DNA of 64,000 nucleotides from Diabrotica undecimpunctata (GCF_040954645.1 NC_092807.1:75718021-75782020), one strand, 5' to 3'; positions 44,475 to 56,244 are shown, counted from the stretch's first letter. The notes: a model not told the origin generated them from the letters alone. A program made the numbers and translations.

Positions 44475-47400
44475 TTAGTCGTTCTTCTTAAAGCAACCCT
44501 TTTCGGCTTGTGTATCGTACCGTTTCTTCATTCTGTCGCTAGCGATCTGAAGGTGGGAACGGACCAACTCATGTACATCGTCCATTCTTCTTCGTAATTC
44601 GATCACATAATCTTCACCTGCTACATCTTCTCCAGGTTTACATCCAAACTCGAGATCACAAGGTAGTCGCATTTCGCGTCCGAATAGGACTTTGGCTGGT
44701 GTCTGGCCTGTTGATTCGTTAACAGCAGATCTGTAGGCCATTGTGAAGAACGGAAGGTATTGGTCCCAGTCTCGCTGATGATCGGACACCATCTTTGTCA
44801 AATACTTGCCAACTGTCCTATTCATTCGTTCTACCATACCATCCGATTGCGGATGATACGCGGTAGTTCTTGTTTTCTTCATGCCTAGTCTATCACATAT
44901 TCCTTGGAATAGATCGCTTTCGAAGTTCCTGCCTTGGTCACTATGTATCTCCAAAGGCACTCCAAATCGGCTGATATATTCTTGGATCAACTTATCTGCA
45001 ACGGTGGCGGCCTTCTGGTCGGGAAGTGCGTAAATCTCGACCCACTTAGTAAGGTAATCCATTACTACCAGCATGTACTTGCCTCCATTTTCACTTTCTG
45101 GAAATGGCCCAGCGATGTCCAAAGCTATTCTTTCAAACGGGCTTCCAACATTATATTGTCTCATAGGAGCTCTCCTTTTTCGGCAAGGCCCGTTACTCGT
45201 GGCACAAATAGTACATTTCTTACACCAGTCTTTTACATCGTCGGAACTGTTCATCCAATAAAACCGTTCCCGAATTCGCTGAAGGGTTTTCCTTACACCA
45301 AAATGCCCTCCCGATGGACTGTCGTGTAACTGACGAAGTACTTCGGCTATTCTGCTCTTTGGGATCACCAACTGTCTTCTCTTCTCTGAACCGTCATCAT
45401 TTTCCAGGACTCGTTTGAGCAAGCCATCTTCGATGATAAATGAGTCCCACTGGGCCCAATACGTCTTAACTACTGAGCATAGGTTTGATATTTCCTGCCA
45501 AGGTGGTCGACGGTTTTCCTCTTTCCATTTTCGGATTTTCTGTATAACTGGATCTCTCTCTTGTTCTGCCCTTATCTTAGTAGGCGTCCAGTCGTCGTTG
45601 ACAATCGTCGTTCTTAGCACTGCTGCTTCCTTGGATTCCGTTTTGTTGCAGTGGGAACACTCTGCTGGGCATGGCCTTCTGGAAAGAGAATCAGCGTTTC
45701 TGTGGCTAACTCCGGCCCGGTGCTCAATCTTAAAATCGTATTCTTGGAGTCGTTCGATCCACCTGGCTATCTGACCCTCTGGATTCTTAAACTGCATCAA
45801 CCACTTAAGGGCGGCATGGTCGGTTCGGATTAGAAACTTTCTGCCATAGAGGTATTGATAGAAGTGCTCTACTGATTTAACTACTGCTAGAAGTTCTCTT
45901 CTCGTGACGCAATAATTCCGCTCAGGTTTTGAAAGAACTTTACTAAAATATCCGAGGACTCGTTCCTGTCCTCCTTGAATCTGAGACAGCACTCCTCCAA
46001 TTCCCACATTACTTGCATCCGTATCTAAGATGAAATCTCCTTCTGGCAGTGGATACCCCAAAATTGGTGCTGTTATTAAATGCTTTTTCAACGTTTCAAA
46101 GGCATTTTGGCAGTCTATATCCCAGCGGTATTCTCTTGCTTCCTCTGTAAGTCGCGTTAATGGCTTAGCGATATCTGCAAACTTCTTAATAAACCTCCGG
46201 TAGTAAGTACATAGTCCAAGAAAACTTCTCACTTGATGTTTGTCAGTTGGTTTTGGCCATTCCTTAATGGAATCGATTTTTCCCTTATCCACGGCCACTC
46301 CTTCTTTACTGACTATATGACCCAGATAATTGACTTTACCTTGAAATAGCTGGCACTTCTTGGGGTTTAGCATCAATTGGGCAGCTTTAAGTCGATTAAA
46401 AACGTTTTCTAAATTCCTCAAATGATCTTCGAATGTCTCCCCCAAGACGATTATGTCATCTAAATAAACCAGGCATGTTTTCCAAGATAACCCTCTCAAC
46501 ACATTTTCCATAAGCCTCTCAAATGTCGCAGGAGCATTACAAAGTCCAAATGGCATAACGTTGAATTGCCACAATCCAGATCCTGTGGTGAAGGCTGTCT
46601 TTTCTTTATCGACTGGGTCCATTTCTACCTGCCAGTATCCAGACTTCAAATCTAAATTAGAAAACAATTTACTTCCAGCCAATGTGTCCAATGTGTCATC
46701 GATCCGAGGCAGAGGATAACTATCTTTCTTGGTAACGTTGTTCAGCAAACGGTAATCCACACAGAACCTCGTCGTTCCGTCTTTCTTCTTAACCAGGACC
46801 ACCGGAGAGACCCATGGGCTCGTAGAAGGTTCTATCACCCCGTCTTTCTTCATTTCCTGAACAATCGTTTCAGCTTCCTCTCTTTTCGCCTGTGGTAATC
46901 GTCGAGCTGTTTGACGAATTGGCTTAGCATTACCAGTATCAATTTTATGCTTAACAACCGTAGTTCTTCCCGTCTTTCCTCCTTTCGGTACGAAAATATC
47001 ACGATACTGCCGAAGAAATTCCCTTAATTTCCTTTTCTCCATCTGATTTAGAGACTGTCCTGCAACTGCAACCATTTGGTCGAATTTATCGTTGGAATTA
47101 TCAGATGTTGTCGCCTGACGGATTATGAATGTCACAGGTACACAAGTTCCTACTTTTGTCTCTTTCTTTATGGTCACTGGGTAGTCGTTGACATTGATAA
47201 GTCTCACAGGAATTTCCTTAGCCGAAGTCACCAATTCCTTTCCAATTATGATTCCACGGCCAACCTCATCGTCGTGGTTCCAAGGCTCCATCATAACAGG
47301 TCTCCCTTCGTCCACAAATCCCTGTAGCCGCGCTACTATGATCGTTTCGCTTCTCGCAGGCACGACTGTATCTTCTGTAATGGCTGCTTGCACAGTGTTG

Positions 47401-47840
47401 TCATTATGTGGATGAAGAAATACCTCCTCGTTGCCAACTTTGATTACCTTATTCTTAAAATCCAATTGGAATCCATGCATATTCATTACGTCCATTCCTA
47501 ATATAACATCCTCTTCGATGTCAGCAACTATAACAGTATGGACGAACTTTTCTGCTCCAATTCCCAATTGTACCTGGATTTCTCCATGAATGTTGGCATT
47601 TTCACCTGTAGCGGTCCGAAGTCGCAACCTCGTTGGTAACAGTTTCTTACGGCTGTTTATAACTGTTGGACGTATAATGGTTCTGGTCGCTCCGGTATCC
47701 ATCAACAACGTATGTCTTTTACCATTTATTTCTCCATCTACATATACACTATCTTCACGACATTTCAAAGAAGCTATTAGTATGAGAGGGTCTTTGGAAA
47801 AGTTTTGGGTCGAAGCTGCCCCCCTAAGGCTGACCCGTTC
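44475..47840 (-). CDS. pol: Ty3/gypsy Pol: protease, reverse transcriptase, RNase H, integrase
   Basis: 1097 residues from 47,768; the frame is open further upstream to overlap the gag stop, in the -1 frame relative to gag. The protease has LLMDTGATRTII (residue ~24). RT blocks: DGVIEPSTSPWVSPVVLVKK, RFCVDYRLLN, NVMPFGLCNAPATFERL, and VYLDDIIVLG at about residue 434 (46,448-46,465). RNase H: ILDTDASNVGIGG and FLIRTDHAALKWL. The integrase has a zinc-binding H-H-C-C module (HDSPSGGHFG to WCKKCTIC), then the catalytic triad in ALDIAGPF, HSDQGRNF and DGMVERMNRT. All catalytic residues seen are intact. A TAA at 44,475 cuts off the GPY/F-macrodomain end. Confidence 0.93.
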   Translation of the reverse strand, partial: ERVSLRGAASTQNFSKDPLILIASLKCREDSVYVDGEINGKRHTLLMDTGATRTIIRPTVINSRKKLLPTRLRLRTATGENANIHGEIQVQLGIGAEKFVHTVIVADIEEDVILGMDVMNMHGFQLDFKNKVIKVGNEEVFLHPHNDNTVQAAITEDTVVPARSETIIVARLQGFVDEGRPVMMEPWNHDDEVGRGIIIGKELVTSAKEIPVRLINVNDYPVTIKKETKVGTCVPVTFIIRQATTSDNSNDKFDQMVAVAGQSLNQMEKRKLREFLRQYRDIFVPKGGKTGRTTVVKHKIDTGNAKPIRQTARRLPQAKREEAETIVQEMKKDGVIEPSTSPWVSPVVLVKKKDGTTRFCVDYRLLNNVTKKDSYPLPRIDDTLDTLAGSKLFSNLDLKSGYWQVEMDPVDKEKTAFTTGSGLWQFNVMPFGLCNAPATFERLMENVLRGLSWKTCLVYLDDIIVLGETFEDHLRNLENVFNRLKAAQLMLNPKKCQLFQGKVNYLGHIVSKEGVAVDKGKIDSIKEWPKPTDKHQVRSFLGLCTYYRRFIKKFADIAKPLTRLTEEAREYRWDIDCQNAFETLKKHLITAPILGYPLPEGDFILDTDASNVGIGGVLSQIQGGQERVLGYFSKVLSKPERNYCVTRRELLAVVKSVEHFYQYLYGRKFLIRTDHAALKWLMQFKNPEGQIARWIERLQEYDFKIEHRAGVSHRNADSLSRRPCPAECSHCNKTESKEAAVLRTTIVNDDWTPTKIRAEQERDPVIQKIRKWKEENRRPPWQEISNLCSVVKTYWAQWDSFIIEDGLLKRVLENDDGSEKRRQLVIPKSRIAEVLRQLHDSPSGGHFGVRKTLQRIRERFYWMNSSDDVKDWCKKCTICATSNGPCRKRRAPMRQYNVGSPFERIALDIAGPFPESENGGKYMLVVMDYLTKWVEIYALPDQKAATVADKLIQEYISRFGVPLEIHSDQGRNFESDLFQGICDRLGMKKTRTTAYHPQSDGMVERMNRTVGKYLTKMVSDHQRDWDQYLPFFTMAYRSAVNESTGQTPAKVLFGREMRLPCDLEFGCKPGEDVAGEDYVIELRRRMDDVHELVRSHLQIASDRMKKRYDTQAEKGCFKKND

Positions 47841-49139
47841 TAGTTTTCCTGATGGTGAGTTTCTTGATTTGCGTCGTACCTAGGGTGCTTACAGGAGCTT
47901 CGTACGTGTCCTATTTCGCCACAATTCCAGCATCTGATGGTCTTCGTTTTCTTGTATGTCATGCTTTTTATCATATTAACGAGCTGGTCAAGTTTATCTT
48001 CATCTCCTTCCTCTTTTACAGTCCTAACTTTACTGTACCCGCCAGAGGCCTGCGTAGCTGACTCGTATTCGAGTTCGGCGGATAGGACATCAACCAGCGT
48101 TTTGTGACGAGCTAATCGCAGTGTTCTCTGCATTTCATGATCACGAAGACCATTAATAAACGTTTGAACGGCCAATTTTTCCATCATGTCTTCGGGAGCT
48201 GTTGGATAAGCATATCGTACTAATCTGGCAATATCTACCTCATATTCTTGAAGAGCCTCATCTTTCTTTTGTCTTCGATTTTTAAGCTGCGACTTCGTGG
48301 CCATATCGCATATTTAACCTCTTCTTCAGTTGTTCGAAATCATCGGTCTCCTCTACGGCTATGGTCTGAAGCACATCTAAGGCATCTCCTCGAAGAGCGA
48401 TAGTCAGGTTTACAGCCTTTTCTTTTTCAGACCATCCATTTGCTCTTGCGGCTGATTCGAACTGTTTCATGTAATTGTTCCATGATGATTTTCCGTCGAA
48501 AGTTGGGACTTTCACATGGACAGAACCTCCACTTCCTTCAAATTTCGGTCGTGTTTCCAACTTACATTTCGTCTCGTCTTCTTTTGTCTCCACTGTAATT
48601 GGATTGTTTCCTCTCTCTGCTGTCCCGGTTTCCTCCATCTTCCTTTCTATCTCTTTAATCTTTTCTTCGAAGGCCGACATATCGGCAGCAACTTGGTTTT
48701 TTAGCGAAGACATTCTATCGTCGAGGGCAGACATCTCAGAAGTTACTTTAGAGATGTTAGCAGAAACTTTACTTTCCAGAGAAGAAATCTCGTTAGAAAC
48801 TTTGTTTTCTAGTGAGTCGATGTCGCCGGAAACTTTCGAAATATCGCCAGAAACTTTGTTCTCCAATGATGCGATGTCACCGGAAACTTTGTTCTCTAAT
48901 GATGCGATGTCGCCGGAAACTTTGTTCTCTAATGATGCGATGTCACCAGAAACTTTCGAAATCGATGAGAGGACAGCATCTTCAAATATATAAGTCTCTG
49001 GATCTAGTCCTTCTTCTAGCAAAGCGTTCTTTAGTCGTTGGACTAACTCAGCCTTTTTTCCGGTAGAAGCTAATTCTCTGTCTTCGAGATGTCTTCTTAA
49101 ATTAGTCACTGTCAGCTCATAAATCGTCGTCATTTTCAC
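47840..49139 (-). pseudogene. gag: Gag with N-terminal SAP domain, 11-residue-repeat coiled coil and CCHC knuckle; 20-bp deletion
   Basis: The first frame (49,139-48,282) starts MKMTTIYELTVTNLRRHLED, then LASTGKKAELVQRLKNAL, a SAP nucleic-acid-binding motif. Residues ~58-165 are a coiled coil with about three perfect 11-residue units (KVSGDIASLEN) and decayed ones. A capsid-like region follows (VKVPTFDGKSSWNNYMKQFE, then IALRGDALDVLQTI). A 20-bp deletion, seen by comparison with the intact copy at 55,980-55,999, shifts the frame. The second frame (48,304-47,840) gives the capsid end and the zinc knuckle CWNCGEIGHVRSSC. SAP and coiled coil are unusual for Ty3/gypsy Gag. Confidence 0.85.
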
Positions 49140-49194
49140 AATTTACAAATATTCACTTGTATTATTATTATAAGTCTAATTTATGTTCGATCTC

Positions 49195-49208
49195 ACTTCT
49201 TACACCAC
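49195..49208 (-). promoter_or_regulatory. Primer-binding site of the gypsy element
   Basis: One base inside the 5' LTR the minus strand reads TGGTGTAAGAAGTGA, starting with the TGG expected to pair with a tRNA CCA end. The second gypsy copy has TGGTGTCAAAAGTGA in the same place (55,532), so both probably use the same or a related tRNA. Confidence 0.6.
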
Positions 49209-49635
49209 TGTGATGATTTTATTTCAATGTCTATTTAATTTATAATGTCTTGTTCTTATCTTAATTCATTAAAAAGCACAATAACTGATATTAATTTATT
49301 TATCACTAAATATACATAATTTATTACAAAGCGAACGTAACATTTTATCGCGAGCGCGTCTTCAGAATTCCCTTTTTTTTATTCGCCAAAAAAGTCCTGT
49401 TATATATTCACTACTGTTAGACTGGAAACGTCTACGGCCTTCTAGACAGAGCGGCGAATTGTTCTCAGAACCGGTATGGTTAAATCGGCTTGTCTCCAGA
49501 AGGTTCGAATTGTTGTTTTTATTACAAAGGGGGACCCATCGTGTGTCAGGTAGGCATTACCTAAAAAATACGTGAATGAATGAAAATATTAGTAATAAAT
49601 ATATTTACGGTTTTGGGTCAGAATTTATCGTAACA
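49209..49635 (-). repeat. 5' LTR of the gypsy element
   Basis: 427 bp, nearly identical to 43,196-43,622. Differences cluster at GAATTCCCTTTTTTTTATTCG against GAATTCACTGTTTTCTATTCT (partial strings). It starts immediately after the duplicated ATAT. Confidence 0.93.
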
Positions 49636-50710
49636 ATATTATGTACCTGTTCTTATTTTGGCCACAACAATTATCAGAGTACAAAGTAACTTCTAAACTA
49701 TCATTATATACCTCTTTTGACAACTTTGTGAGATAATTAAAAATACAAGTTGCTATTTCGTTAGACCCTCGCATGCCCTCGCCTTAGTGCCAAAAGTAAG
49801 AAGTTGTGTTTGAATTAATGATATTAGTTACAGTGAGATTGTAACAATTAAGTTTTGACTTATAGTAAAAAAGAGAAACATTGCCAATGGGACATGGTAT
49901 AACCTTTTGTAGTCAAAGCAGCAGACATAGTGAAGCGGATTTTCCTTCGTTTTGTTTTTGTCTAACTCTTTGGCAATCCTGCTCAGCACTTTTTCGTATT
50001 GATGGTTTTCATAATCTTCTTGAATCTCTTGGTCATTTGGATCATTTTTGAGAGCTTCATACAGACCACATTGGTATTTTTTTGGGATAAAGAAGGAAAT
50101 GTTAAATTCATTCCGAAATATACGAGAAAAAGTAACCAAGGAGGCAGCATCTTCCCCTTCTTTTTTTTATTCATAGAATAGTCACGGTAAATGTCAGCTA
50201 AGCTCTTGCCAGCATCTATAAATTCTCGGGTACACACTTTGAAAGAATAACACTTTCTGAGGGGAAGGGCGCTACATTCTCCAAATTAGCATAACTTACA
50301 CAAAAACTATTTAAGGTATCAGTCTCGTTACGGTTCGTTAGGTACTTATCGTTCTCTTGAATTAGGCTCCCTTCCGATCGCAGAAGAAATAATGGTTCAG
50401 CATGCTGTGTTACAGCCACGTCTTCTAGACACTCGATGTATCCAGGTCCTGCTTCATCGGGATGATCACTTTCAACCCCTAGAAGCAAAACATAATAATA
50501 ATTAATGATTACATTATACATTTAGGTCTAAAAAATATTTCTGTAGCATTTTCACGTGTAGCAATCTCACAATTAGAAGAAAGGCTAAGTAGATTAACTA
50601 GCTACTTGCAGACTTACTTGAAGGGGAAAGTGGTGGCTCGTCTATTTTCTGTTTCACTATTTCTAGGCAGCAGCTGCGTCTTTTCTCGATAGTTTAAGCA
50701 TTAATGCACC
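49636..50710 (-). pseudogene. DUF7869-like gene, 5' part with introns
   Basis: Exon-like blocks on the minus strand: RRSCCLEIVKQKIDEPPLS (about 50,690-50,620) ends at a donor-like AAGTAAGT. An acceptor TTGCTTCTAG lies at 50,482. Then ESDHPDEAGPGYIECLED and CTREFIDAGKSLADIYRDY, a frameshift, FNISFFIPKKYQCGLYEAL, and YFWH, ending SLEVTLYSDNCCGQNKNRYI next to the ATAT duplication. The SDNC-GQNKN block pairs with the GHTQNEGD block downstream of the gypsy insertion. At least three frameshifts or stops show that the gene was already decaying. Confidence 0.6.
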
Positions 50711-51019
50711 CCTTGAGTTCAGAGTATGGTTATAGGCTTATGCTGATGCATCTTTAAAAAATAGAATGCAAGCACCAAGTCGATGTCAAAGCCAAATACA
50801 CAATCTGAAATAAACAATAAAATCATTCTATGTCAAGGTAGAATGAGTAATAATAGTCTGGTTTTTACAAACAATGATAAAGTCACATCATCCTGTTGAG
50901 GCAGTTATTATCAAATGAATTACCAAAATTGATCATAAATAATGTCACAACACAACTGTTCACACTATTGTGGCAACCTTGCTACATAGAATCCAGTCAC
51001 ATCAGTCTACAACAGTAGT
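50711..51019. other. Non-coding interval
   Basis: No supportable feature between the DUF7869-like relic and the next gypsy pol fragment. Confidence 0.35.
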
Positions 51020-53690
51020 GCCATTTGGATTGCAGAGCGCTTGTGCAGCACTCGTACGAGCTCTACATACCATTTTAAATCGTCACGAAGATTTACCTAA
51101 ACACATCTAAACACTAAACACCTAAAAATAATTCTGGAGGAATTGGACACCGCAGGATTAAAATTAAATATTGAAAAATGTCAATTTTTTCAAAAAGAAT
51201 TAATTTATTTGGGTTTTAAATTGGACACCAAAACAGTAAGCTTAGCCGAAGACAGAGTTAAGCTCATAGATGAATACCCAAGGCCAACAAATTTGAAAAC
51301 ATTAAGAGGTTTTCTTGGCACGATCAATTAATTTAAAAAGCTAATAACCGATTTAACCCAAAAGGAAATTCCTTTAATAAAATTGCTGAAGAAAGGGATA
51401 AAATGGAATTGGAAAGAAGAACAGGAGGAGCTTTCAAAATATTAAAACAAGAATTCACAAAAGGTACGAAAATATATCACCCCGTTTATAATCTACCTTT
51501 TATACTCCGAACTGATGCGTTCATACAAAAATTTGCAGGAATTTTGTCACAAATACAAAACGACCAAGAAGTGCCGGTGTGTTTTATATCTCGAGTGACT
51601 AAAACACAGAGAGAAAATATAGTGTATAGTATTTATAAAGTCAGTTGAAACATTTCACTCCGACGAGATTTATAAGGGCAGTTCAATATTACATTTACCG
51701 GTAATCAAGTTAAAGTATAAATAACACGCGTCAATGTTTCAAACGCATTTGAACAATCCCCGTACTTCGTAGGAAAGAGATAGAAGAAAGAGAGAATGAA
51801 AGATACATCCCATCAAATAAATATTGGACATTGATATGTTATTCAGAATCACCAATATTTAACAGGCTACTTGGAGTTTCGCTTCCAGCCGGCGGCGATG
51901 GTGTACAGATAAGAACGCTGTTGATTCTTGCCAGTGCTGTACAGCTAAAATGTTCATTATTTTACAAAGTATAATAACTGTTTTAAATGATTATACTGCC
52001 AATATGGCCTATTGCCATTATATATAAATTATTTTTGTTGCTAAATATGACATGTTAAAATCTTTTTTATACACTTATGTACTTTATGACCGTTTTAAGA
52101 AAATTAAAATTGTCCTTATTCTCTTCATTAATCTATATTTGAATATAAAAATAAATGATGCGCCCATGTCTGGTAATATGATATTATTCTTTTAATGTTT
52201 GTCGGCAACCAGTTTTTTGGGTGTTTCAACTGACTTTATAAATACTATAACAGAATTGGAGTTTGCCAGTGTACTATTTTGCGTAAATAAATTGAGGTTT
52301 TACCTATTGGGAGCTAAATTCACAATCGAGACGGATCATGCAGCTTTGGTACATATCATGAAGAATCGATTGGTGAATAATGGAATATATAGAGGCATTC
52401 TATTATTACAGGAGTATGATTTTGAATTCCGGTATATCAAAGGAAAAGACAACATCATAGCCGACGTCTAACACGAGATGAAGACACCGGAAAAAAGGAA
52501 GCAATTACTTTACACGTGGGATTAAATATATTAACACAAGAAGAAGGTGTATTGTCGTTAAATGAGATAAGGATAAACCAAGAAGACCTAGAGGAAAGAG
52601 TAAAAAAAAGAGCGGAGATAGAAAATGACAAATTTTTAAGATAATAGACGGAAAGGAACTATATTTAGTGACACAGACATTGGCAGAAAGGATCATAAAG
52701 AAATTACATGAGGACAATGGACATATCGGTAGCAGAAAGGTGTGGCTCGTTTTTAGAGAAAATTACATCAGCTGACAAGATTACCGCATTGCAAAGGAAA
52801 TTACCCAGAAGTGCGAAGTATGTCAAAAATATAAGAGTCGGAATTTCAAAAATGAAAATATTGCAAAAAATATTGTATCCCGAACAAATTGGACATTGTA
52901 GCAATAGATATGTTAACCGATCTAATTATGACCACTCAAAGAAACAAACATATTCTGGTGATGGTTGATGTGTTTTCAAAATACGTAAAATTATACAGTT
53001 GCCGCACCACAAAGGGGGAAGAAATATTAAAAAAAATCGACAATTTTATAGCCACAGTAGGAATACCAAGAAAGATTCTACTAGACAATGCAACGTATTT
53101 CCGGAATGATCGGTTCAAGGGACAACTTGGAGAACGGGGAATAGAGACAAATTTTGTCAGCATCAGGCATCACCAAAGTAATCCTTCGGAGCGATTTATA
53201 CAGGAAGTCACGAAATTTCTTCGCATTGCACCGGATGGTCAACATCGACGATGGGACAGTTAAATGGTGGAAATAGATGTATCTAAATACCATTCCGAGT
53301 ACAGTAACAAAAGAGACCCCGGAACACATCATGAAGGGTGTAATGCCGATAAGTCCATGGGAAGACCCAGAGCCAAAAGAATATATAGGTAATTAAAACA
53401 GAGCAGAGAAGCTTGCGGCGAAGCAATGAGAAGTATATCCAAAGACAGGATCGTAATAGAAAACGAAGACCAGTGACTTTCCAAAGGGGTGAAAAAGTAC
53501 CAAATCTGCCTTGTGACATTTGCGCAAAGTTAATGCCTGTTTTTGAAGGCCCATACATCGTGAATAATGAAGATGGGATAAACAGTTATGCATTGAGGTA
53601 TATGGACTCGGAAAAGATCCGATAAATTTACAATATTTACGATGTGTACAAATATCACGAATAAAAGACGTATACATACATAACTGCATA
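51020..53690 (+). pseudogene. Second Ty3/gypsy Pol relic (RT to integrase end)
   Basis: VVPFGLQSACAALVRAL (51,027) is RT motif 4. The YVDD block is deleted, and LDTAGLKLNIEKCQFF follows (51,140). Next are RNase H (FILRTDAFIQKFAGILSQI; then, after a MITE, ELEFASVLFCVNKLRFYL and FTIETDHAALVHIM) and an integrase core (DIVAIDMLTDLIM, then VGIPRKILLDNATYFRND, then HHQSNPSERF). The GPY/F end reads LMPVFEGPYIVNNEDGINSY (53,530). Multiple stops. The lineage is that of the 23.45-kb fragment, not of the 43-49-kb element. A PPT-like AAAGGCGGGGA is at 54,711 after a LINE insertion. Confidence 0.78.
51625..52249. mobile_element. MITE with perfect 28-bp TIRs inside gypsy RNase H
   Basis: The left TIR 51,625-51,652 (TATAGTATTTATAAAGTCAG and 8 more bases) equals the reverse complement of 52,222-52,249. 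TA lies at both outer ends, suggesting a TA target. The RNase H frame is split exactly here. No ORF inside. Confidence 0.82.
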
Positions 53691-53750
53691 AAGTAGATAA
53701 TAAGCTAGGGTATAAGACATAGATTAAGAGAAGGCAATATAGAGGGAGAT

Positions 53751-54641
53751 GCCGAGTTACACAATAGGGGAACAATCTTTAATAAATCAACGCAGATTAT
53801 GGCTTACGCTGACGATCTGGATTTAATCGCACGTACTACACGAGGACTTAAAGAGATGACTTCCAACTTCTTGACAGCCGCACAAAATATGGACCTTAAA
53901 ATAAACGAGGAAAAAACCAAAATGTTAGCATCTATTCCAAATAACAGAGATAGAGCTAGAAACGCCGAAGAAAACTTCAGTATAGACCAATATAATTTTG
54001 AGGTAGTAAATAGGTATACATATTTGGGTTCTCTCATAACAAACGATAATGACACATCTGAAGAAGTAAAACGGAGGGTACTGCTAGCAAACAAATGTTA
54101 TTTTGGACTAAGCAAGCAGCTAAAAAACAGAAATTTAAGCCAGAAAACCAAACTAATAATATATAGAACACTCATCCTACCAGTGCTGACATATGGGTCA
54201 GAAACATGGACCATCTCCAAAACAGACGCAAATCTTCTGCTCGTCTTCGAAAGGAAGATACTAAGAAGAATAATGGGCGCATTCTGTGAAAATGGTATTT
54301 GGAGAAGGCGATATAATTTCGAATTGTACGAGAAAAAAATAGTAAATGGTAGAGATGTAATATCCTTCATAAAAATAGGTAGGCTTAGATGGGCTGGACA
54401 TGTGTCAAGAGCAAATGAAAATTACCCACCCAGACGAACTCTATTATCGGTCCCAGTGGGAAATAGGAGTAGAGGCAGACCACGACTGAGATGGAGGGAC
54501 GGTGTGGACGAGGACGCAAGGAAAATCGGCGCGGCAAATTGGCAACGGTTGGCGATGAACAGAAACGACTGGCGAAATAGACTGGGGAAGGTCAAGGCTC
54601 AACTAGAGCTGTAGCACCACTGATGATGATGATGATGAATG
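53751..54641 (+). CDS. 5'-truncated LINE ORF2 end with 11-bp target duplication
   Basis: TAGAGGGAGAT flanks the insert (53,740-53,750 and 54,642-54,652). The frame runs from the insert start to 54,614 without a stop: IMAYADDLDLIART (catalytic YADD at about 53,803), NEEKTKMLASIP, YTYLGSLIT, PVLTYGSETWTISKTDANLL, RWAGHVSRANE and RGRPRLRWRDGVDED. It ends KAQLEL. The tail AGCACCACTGATGATGATGATGATG is the (TGA)n end typical of this LINE type. It splits the gypsy relic from its PPT/LTR. It is the same family as 35,531-36,070. Confidence 0.85.
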
Positions 54642-54652
54642 TAGAGGGAGAT

Positions 54653-54954
54653 TGGTTTGCCTCGAGAAAAATGAGTTGCAGATGCGGATAATTTTTATCG
54701 AACGCAAAGGCGGGGATTTGTTATATTCCTATTTGACACGAGAAATAAAAAACTATATTCCTATTTAAAATTTAAATTAAAATAAAAAATTTCATGTTTC
54801 TCAACCACGAGCATATAAATTTTTAACGCCCTGTATATGACAAATTTGTAAAAAGAATTACAGCTACTTTTAAGAGAGTGTTTCGCAGAATTGTTTACTA
54901 GCCCCATGAACAATGTATTTCAAGCAAACAATTAGAGACGATTAGGGTTGATGA
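54653..54954 (+). repeat. Remnant PPT and 3' LTR start of the second gypsy relic
   Basis: GCAAAGGCGGGGATTTGTTAT at 54,709 (partial) matches the PPT-LTR start at 23,866. The LTR seems truncated where the next gypsy LTR begins at 54,955. Confidence 0.4.
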
Positions 54955-55530
<576 letters not shown>

Positions 55531-55567
55531 TTGGTGTCAAAAGTGAAATATAAAATAAATTGTGAAA

Positions 55568-56244
55568 ATGACTACGATTTATGAACTCGCAGTTACGAAT
55601 TTAAGAAGACATCACAGGACAGAGAATTTGCTTCTACCGGAAAAAAGGCTGATTTAGTCCAACGACTAAAGAACGCTTTGGAGGAAGATGGTTTAGATCC
55701 AGGAACGAAATGTAAGTTGGAAACACGGCCGAAATTTGAAGGAAGTGGAGGTTCTGTTCATGTTAAAGTCCCAACTTTCGACGGAAAATCATCATGGAAC
55801 AACTACATGAAACAGTTCGAATCAGCTGCAAGAGCGAATGGATGGTCTGAAAAAGAAAAGGCTGTAAACCTGACTATCGCTCTTCGAGGAGATGCCTTAG
55901 ATGTGCTTCAGACCATAGCCGTAGAGGAGACGGATGATTTCGAACAACTTAAGAAGAGGTTAAATATGCGATATGGCCACGAACATTTGGAGCATGTATA
56001 TCAGTCGCAGCTTAAAAATCGAAGACAAAAGAAAGATGAGGCTGTTCAAGAATATGAGGTAGATATTGTCAGATTAGTACGATATGCTTATCCAACAGCT
56101 CCCAAAGACATGATGGAAAAATTGGCCGTTCAAACGTTTATTGATGGTCTTCGTGATCATGAAATGCAGAAAACACTGCGATTAGCTCGTCACAAAACAA
56201 CTTAAGAAGAGGTTAAATATGCGATATGACCACGAACATTTGGA

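Larger units (their letters stand above)
43196..49635 (-). mobile_element. Complete Ty3/gypsy retrotransposon (6.44 kb) with macrodomain-bearing Pol
   Basis: Bounded by 427-bp LTRs (43,196-43,622 and 49,209-49,635) with TG/CA ends and a 4-bp duplication ATAT (43,192-43,195 and 49,636-49,639). Gene order on the minus strand is Gag (SAP, coiled coil, CCHC), protease, RT, RNase H, integrase, macrodomain and CCCH finger. The LTRs differ at roughly seven visible sites near 43,360-43,395 and 43,548, so the insertion is young. Coding defects are a 20-bp gag deletion at about 48,290, a TAA at 44,475 and a frameshift near 43,910. The copy is not autonomous. Confidence 0.93.

Noticed and set aside
44172..49066. 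Plus-strand ORFs across the gypsy element
   Set aside because: Shadows of the minus-strand gag-pol frames.
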